In this document: in pieces, positions 49,783-53,687 of the stretch
Numbering within the stretch: the first letter of the stretch is position 1
Layout: each line of letters opens with the position of its first letter
Source of the DNA: Paenibacillus oleatilyticus
Lineage (GTDB): Bacteria > Bacillota > Bacilli > Paenibacillales > NBRC-103111
Direction of reading: 5' to 3'
Assembly: GCF_018998565.1 (NCBI RefSeq)
Contig: NZ_JAHNZO010000043.1
Location: forward strand, 1 to 53,687
Length of the DNA: 53,687 nucleotides
Program-made: the position numbers and the translations under genes
Notes under the pieces: generated by a model
The model's database searches: none
What the model was told of the DNA's origin: nothing
Seen by the model: the letters and a program-made list of their open reading frames with translations, nothing else

Positions 49783-51954
49783 ATGCTAAGGAAAGCAATC
49801 ACAGCAGTATCTATCGCAAGTCTCATGTTTGGCTCCTCACTTTCCAGTATCGCGGCGGCGGACAATCAAGTCCCGGCTTTTGACGATCTGAAAGATCACT
49901 GGTCGAAGAGCGAAGTGGAGTATCTCGTCCAGAAAGGGATCGTCGACGGGATCATACAGAACGGACAGCCTGTAATCCTGCCGGACCAAAGCATTACAAG
50001 AGCGGAGTACATCAAGCTGCTTGTCTCCGCACGGCAGGTGAAGCTGGCCGAACCGGCTCAGAGCTCGTTTCAAGACATCGCTTCCTCCCATTGGGCGCTG
50101 AAGTATATCGAAGCGGCCAAAGCGAACGGATGGACCGACGGGTATGAGGACGGGACGTTTAAGCCCGATAACAAAGTAAGCCGAGCGGAAATCGCTGCCC
50201 TGATGGTCCGCAGCTACAATCTAAGAATGCAGGAAGGCAATCCAGTCGCATTCGAGGATACGGCAGGCCACTGGGCGAACAATTACGTAAACATCGCCGC
50301 TTCGAACAAAATCGTCGAAGGCGATACGGTGAACGGCAAGCATTATTTTTATCCGGGAAAAGCGGCAACCCGTGCCGAAGGGATGGCAATGCTGACCCGG
50401 TACTTGAAAACAACGGAAACCGGCGCCAAAGATCCGAAGAAAGAGACGCCGACTCCTGCGCCGTCAACGACCCCGGCTGCGGGTACATCCGGCACGGTCA
50501 GCGGAGGAAGTTCCAGCTCCGGCTCCGATTCGAGCTCGGATTCCGGCACGCAGAGGGTCACGCTGGATAAAGAGGCGATCCAAAATACGCTTGGCGGCGG
50601 CAACCCGGTGGAAGGGACCGACGATTTGAACAACAGGATCGCTTTGGTCGGTCTGGACCTGAGCTCTTTTGGCGGAAGCCTGAGCGACATTTCGGTCAAA
50701 CTGGAGAAGCCGAATACGGTGTTCAGCCAACTGTCCGTTCCCGGCTTGACGGGGCCCGTGGTCGAGTTCTCCACCAACGGGAAGTCGTTCGCGTCCGGCA
50801 CGCTGACGTTCGATGTGGCTGCGCTGTCCAATAAACAGAATTTGGCGGCGGCGTATTATAACGAAACGAAGAAGCGGTTCGAATTTTTGCCTACCGCGTA
50901 CAATGCGGATCAAGGAACGCTGAGCTTTACGACGACGCACAACAGCAAATACGTGCTGATCGATAAGACGTCCTGGGAGCAAACGTTCCGGGCGCATCTC
51001 TCAACTGTCGTCGACGGTACCTACAAGCCGTATATCGATTTTGCCTTCATCATCGACAGCTCCGGCAGCATGAACAGCACGGACCCTAAAAATTTGCGCA
51101 AAACGGCGGTTACGAGCCTGGTTTACGGCTTGAAGCACGATCCGGAGAGTCTGCTGAAGACGGAAACGGTGACGGTGACCAAGTCGGTATACGAGGAGGG
51201 GAAAGGGGTTCACTTCGAATACCCGACCGTAACGAATCAGGTCTATTCCTTGAGCGACCGGGCGGCGATTATCGATTTTGACACCGGAGTGCGGACGTAC
51301 GCGACATTCTCGGCCCACAGTCAGACCGTAGCCGACGCGGTGTACCATATCGACAGCAACGGCGGAACGAATATTTTCGCAGGGGTTCGCGAAGCGGTGA
51401 AGCTGTTCGATACGTATGGAGACAACGGACAGCGGAAAATCGCCCTGCTGCTGACCGACGGACAAAACAACTTTGCGACGACCCAGGACGATCTGAACAT
51501 GCTGAAAGAGGCGTTCGAAAAAGGCATCACGATCATCACGATGGGACTGAGCCGAGATGCGGATCTCAGCCTGCTGAAGCAAATTGCCGAGTATACCGGC
51601 GGAATGTACTTCCAGGTGCAGACGGCCGACGATCTTGAGGCGTACTTCAAGTCGGCGCTGGGGAACAGCTATCACGAAGATAAAGATCAGGACGGCTTGG
51701 ACGACTTCTACGAGAAGACGGCCGGGATGATGCTGGAGAACGGCATGATCATCCGGACGAGCACCGACCCGCTCACCGGCAAGGATACGGACGGGGACGG
51801 CTTCACCGATCTGGAAGAAATGGGCCAGCCGGAGGACATGGTCATTACGGCCGATATGTTGCCGGAAGGCAGCACGCTGGTAGGCAAAACGGTGAAGGTG
51901 TTCAAAAACTTCAAAAGCTTGCCGACCGACAAAAACGACGTGCCGAAACCATAA
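49783..51954 (+). CDS. SLH-anchored surface protein with von Willebrand A domain
   Basis: A 723-residue secreted protein. Signal peptide 1-26 (cut after SIAAA); three SLH domains to about residue 210 (FDDLKDHWSKSEVEYL, FQDIASSHWALKYIEAAKANGW, FEDTAGHWANNYVNIAA) that bind pyruvylated secondary wall polymer; a Thr/Pro and Ser-rich linker; a beta-rich segment; a vWA domain from about 420 with a metal-ion adhesion site D425-S-S427-G-S429; then DxDxDG-type calcium-binding repeats (DKDQDGLDDF, DTDGDGFTDLEE). It is probably a cell-surface adhesin or matrix-binding protein. The start is ATG 49783 with AAGGAAGGTG upstream. A G9 tract lies 44 bases before it. Confidence 0.9.
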   Translation: MLRKAITAVSIASLMFGSSLSSIAAADNQVPAFDDLKDHWSKSEVEYLVQKGIVDGIIQNGQPVILPDQSITRAEYIKLLVSARQVKLAEPAQSSFQDIASSHWALKYIEAAKANGWTDGYEDGTFKPDNKVSRAEIAALMVRSYNLRMQEGNPVAFEDTAGHWANNYVNIAASNKIVEGDTVNGKHYFYPGKAATRAEGMAMLTRYLKTTETGAKDPKKETPTPAPSTTPAAGTSGTVSGGSSSSGSDSSSDSGTQRVTLDKEAIQNTLGGGNPVEGTDDLNNRIALVGLDLSSFGGSLSDISVKLEKPNTVFSQLSVPGLTGPVVEFSTNGKSFASGTLTFDVAALSNKQNLAAAYYNETKKRFEFLPTAYNADQGTLSFTTTHNSKYVLIDKTSWEQTFRAHLSTVVDGTYKPYIDFAFIIDSSGSMNSTDPKNLRKTAVTSLVYGLKHDPESLLKTETVTVTKSVYEEGKGVHFEYPTVTNQVYSLSDRAAIIDFDTGVRTYATFSAHSQTVADAVYHIDSNGGTNIFAGVREAVKLFDTYGDNGQRKIALLLTDGQNNFATTQDDLNMLKEAFEKGITIITMGLSRDADLSLLKQIAEYTGGMYFQVQTADDLEAYFKSALGNSYHEDKDQDGLDDFYEKTAGMMLENGMIIRTSTDPLTGKDTDGDGFTDLEEMGQPEDMVITADMLPEGSTLVGKTVKVFKNFKSLPTDKNDVPKP

Positions 51955-51977
51955 GTGCGCATTGGGAGTCTGAGATA

Positions 51978-52016
51978 CAAAAAAGCGGGTTTGCCTTTCG
52001 GGGCGGCCCGTTTTTT
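51978..52016 (+). terminator. Terminator after the SLH-vWA gene
   Basis: AAAAAAGCGGG (51979-51989) pairs with CCCGTTTTTT (52007-52016) with one bulged G. Confidence 0.75.
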
Positions 52017-52161
52017 GCCGTTTCAGGACTGAGAAGAGAGGCCGTCAAGCCTGGAAGTCTGCGAGGCGAGGCGTGTTCCGCAGACTGTTATTTTGGCGCC
52101 GGTTGCTCTATAATTAATTAAGGGAGAACATGTAATTTTTCCATGAGGGAGAGACTTGGAC

Positions 52162-53178
52162 ATGCGTTACACGACGTTTGGAAGCACGGGATACCGCGTC
52201 TCTTCGCTCGGCTTCGGGGCGATGAACTTGCCCAATGTACCGCTCGAACAGGCCCGGGCGGCGCTGAATTACGCGCTCGACGAAGGGATCAACTACATCG
52301 ATACGGCCGCAGCCTACCGCAACAGCGAAGAAATTATCGGCGAATGCATTTCGCACCGCCGTTCGGAATATTTTTTGGCGACGAAGACGGGGAAACGGGA
52401 TTACAAGTCGGCCATGGAAGAAATGGAACGCAGCCTGGACCGGATGAAAACGGACGTCATCGATCTGCTGCAGATTCATTATGTCAACACAGTTCAAGAG
52501 TTTAAAGCGGCAATGGAGGAAAACGGCGCATATCAGGCGGCGCTTGAGATGAAGCGCAAGGGGCATGTCCGGTTCATCGGCCTGACCGGGCACCGGCCGG
52601 AGCTGCTGGCCAAATGGATCGGCAAAGGGCAATTCGATCAGGTGCTGTTTCACCTGAACTTGGCGCAGCCGTTCGCTTTGGACGAGCTGATTCCGGAGGC
52701 GACCCGGCAGCAGATGGGAAAGACGGCGATGAAACCGCTCTCGGGCGGCTTTATCCAGCCGGTGTCCCAAGCAATTCGCTATCCCTACAGCCAGGATGTG
52801 CATGTGACGATCTCGGGCATGATCAGCGTGGACGAGGTGAAGGAAAATATCGCCGCGATGCGGGAAGAAGTCGGAGACGACGAACGGCGCGAGCTGGAGG
52901 CGCTGGCGGTGGAGCTCGGAGCGCATAACTGCCGCCGGTGCAATTACTGCTCCTGTCCGATCGGCGTGACGATTCCCGACATCATGATTTCAAGCCAGGT
53001 GCGCCGGACGTTCGGCCTGCTGCCGAAGGGCGACGGGTTTTACCAGAGGCAAAAGGACAAAATATTGTCCTGTGCCGACTACGAGCCCTGTAAGGAGCAG
53101 CCGCTTTGCCAGCAGCAGTGTCCGTACCATTTGCCGATGCGGCAGGTTGTGATGGAGGCCGCCGGGTATTTCGGCTGA
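52162..53178 (+). CDS. Aldo/keto reductase with C-terminal 4Fe-4S domain
   Basis: A 338-residue protein. The (beta/alpha)8 barrel carries the AKR tetrad in YIDTAAAYRNSEE (Asp, Tyr), FLATKTGKRD (Lys) and DLLQIHYVN (His). After about residue 250 a ferredoxin-like tail has Cys in NCRRCNYCSCPIGV, and later CADYEPCKEQPLCQQQCPYHLP, enough cysteines for one or two 4Fe-4S clusters. Such iron-sulphur AKRs are common in Firmicutes, but their substrates are mostly unknown. ATG 52162 is ten bases after GGGAG; a TTG at 52156 is in frame but closer than usual. TATAAT at 52109-52114 is a likely -10. Confidence 0.9.
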   Translation: MRYTTFGSTGYRVSSLGFGAMNLPNVPLEQARAALNYALDEGINYIDTAAAYRNSEEIIGECISHRRSEYFLATKTGKRDYKSAMEEMERSLDRMKTDVIDLLQIHYVNTVQEFKAAMEENGAYQAALEMKRKGHVRFIGLTGHRPELLAKWIGKGQFDQVLFHLNLAQPFALDELIPEATRQQMGKTAMKPLSGGFIQPVSQAIRYPYSQDVHVTISGMISVDEVKENIAAMREEVGDDERRELEALAVELGAHNCRRCNYCSCPIGVTIPDIMISSQVRRTFGLLPKGDGFYQRQKDKILSCADYEPCKEQPLCQQQCPYHLPMRQVVMEAAGYFG

Positions 53179-53250
53179 ATTTTTCGGCTAGGGCGAAGGA
53201 AGAACTTTGCGGGGATCAGCGCCCGCTCAAATCGATAAGGAGTGACGAGA

Positions 53251-53687
53251 GTGGAGACGTTGGATCGTTATATTACGCAGGAGTTGAAGCTGCGCATCGC
53301 ATTGGTGAATGAGGAGCGCTTTGGCGGGACTGGAGCTGGCGGAAGCGAAGCGTCGGCGGGAGCGGAGGGAGACGCGGCGGAGGCCGTCGCGCTCGCGGTG
53401 TTCGTCACGCCGGAGGCGCTGGCGGCGGACGCGTGGACGGCGGCGGCCGGCACGGAGGTGCCGGAGCCGCTCGTCCAGGCGGTCCGCTCGCTCGCCGCGC
53501 GCGGGCGGTTCAAGGGCCGCCTTGGGGACACCGAGGCGCTGCCCGTGCTCGGCCTGATGCCGCGCTATCAGGCCCTGCTGCTCTGCGGCCTGGGCGACGC
53601 CGCCCGCGCCGAAGACACCGACGCCTGGCGCAGCGCAGGCGTCTACGCGGCCCGCGCCGCGCACGAGCACGGGCTCGGGGCTGGCCC
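53251..53687 (+). CDS. Leucyl aminopeptidase (M17), N-terminal part
   Basis: About 145 codons of a protein that runs off the window. The GTG start at 53251 has AAGGAG seven bases upstream. The segment RGRFKGRLGDTEALPVLG, then YQALLLCGLGDA, is the N-terminal domain pattern of leucyl aminopeptidases (PepA, peptidase M17), which trim N-terminal residues from peptides in the cytosol; the metal-binding catalytic domain lies outside the window. Between residues 24 and 45 there is an Ala/Gly/Glu-rich low-complexity stretch that is longer than usual. Start codon and family are inferred from this partial sequence. Confidence 0.8.
   Translation, partial: METLDRYITQELKLRIALVNEERFGGTGAGGSEASAGAEGDAAEAVALAVFVTPEALAADAWTAAAGTEVPEPLVQAVRSLAARGRFKGRLGDTEALPVLGLMPRYQALLLCGLGDAARAEDTDAWRSAGVYAARAAHEHGLGAG

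Overview
The window looks like chromosomal DNA of a Paenibacillaceae bacterium (Paenibacillus, Cohnella or a close relative). The reasons are the Firmicute-type Shine-Dalgarno sites (GGAGG), the infC-rpmI-rplT operon behind an attenuator, a leucine T-box in front of ilvBN-ilvC-leuA, a SigI/RsgI pair, an SLH-anchored surface protein, a WGxxGxxG C-terminal anchor protein and generally G+C-rich codon use. The genus is inferred, not proven. I saw no rRNA, tRNA, CRISPR array, prophage or complete insertion sequence.

Layout. 1-6.2 kb: lipoprotein (partial), TIGR01212 radical SAM protein, WGxxGxxG protein, trmB, and a lipid/wall-glycan set (UgtP-like glycosyltransferase, PAP2 phosphatase, GT4). 6.5-16.3 kb: a membrane GT2, infC-rpmI-rplT, then a tight six-gene glycan operon: GDP-mannose pyrophosphorylase, a 76-residue DivIVA-like protein, a GT2 synthase with two N-terminal MshEN modules (a c-di-GMP-binding family), a GT-C membrane glycosyltransferase, a GtrB-like and a GtrA-like protein. 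16.6-23.9 kb: metallophosphoesterase and the T-box-controlled ilvB-ilvN-ilvC-leuA operon. 24.1-27.3 kb: an A+T-rich dTDP-rhamnose cluster rfbACBD. 27.5-37.3 kb: aminotransferase, AraC regulator, squalene-cyclase-like protein, DUF2975/XRE pair, two bacterial PH-domain proteins, a stranded leuB, PerR-type peroxiredoxin, gcvH and a DinB-like protein. 37.4-46.0 kb: minus-strand alpha-glucan genes: GH15, KTSC-like protein, a nucleotidyltransferase fused to a degenerate phosphomannomutase, a GH57-GT4 fusion and DUF4912. 46.5-53.7 kb: zinc-ribbon-like protein, sigI-rsgI behind a SigI-type promoter, an SLH-VWA surface protein, a 4Fe-4S aldo/keto reductase and the start of a leucyl aminopeptidase.

How the parts work together. 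Several blocks build cell-surface glycans (GDP-mannose, dTDP-rhamnose, polyprenyl-linked sugar transfer, two processive-type GT2 synthases), while sigI-rsgI and the SLH protein belong to wall sensing and surface display. The most novel-looking proposal is the operon at 9.4-16.3 kb: a possibly c-di-GMP-gated polymer synthase next to a complete three-part lipid-linked decoration system.

The most unusual non-coding signal is a family of three related structured repeats of about 250-300 bp (16.3, 30.9 and 39.8 kb). Each is bounded by directly repeated short hairpins, and two sit in bidirectional terminators between convergent genes. A separate 162-base multi-hairpin element lies just upstream of the sigI promoter.
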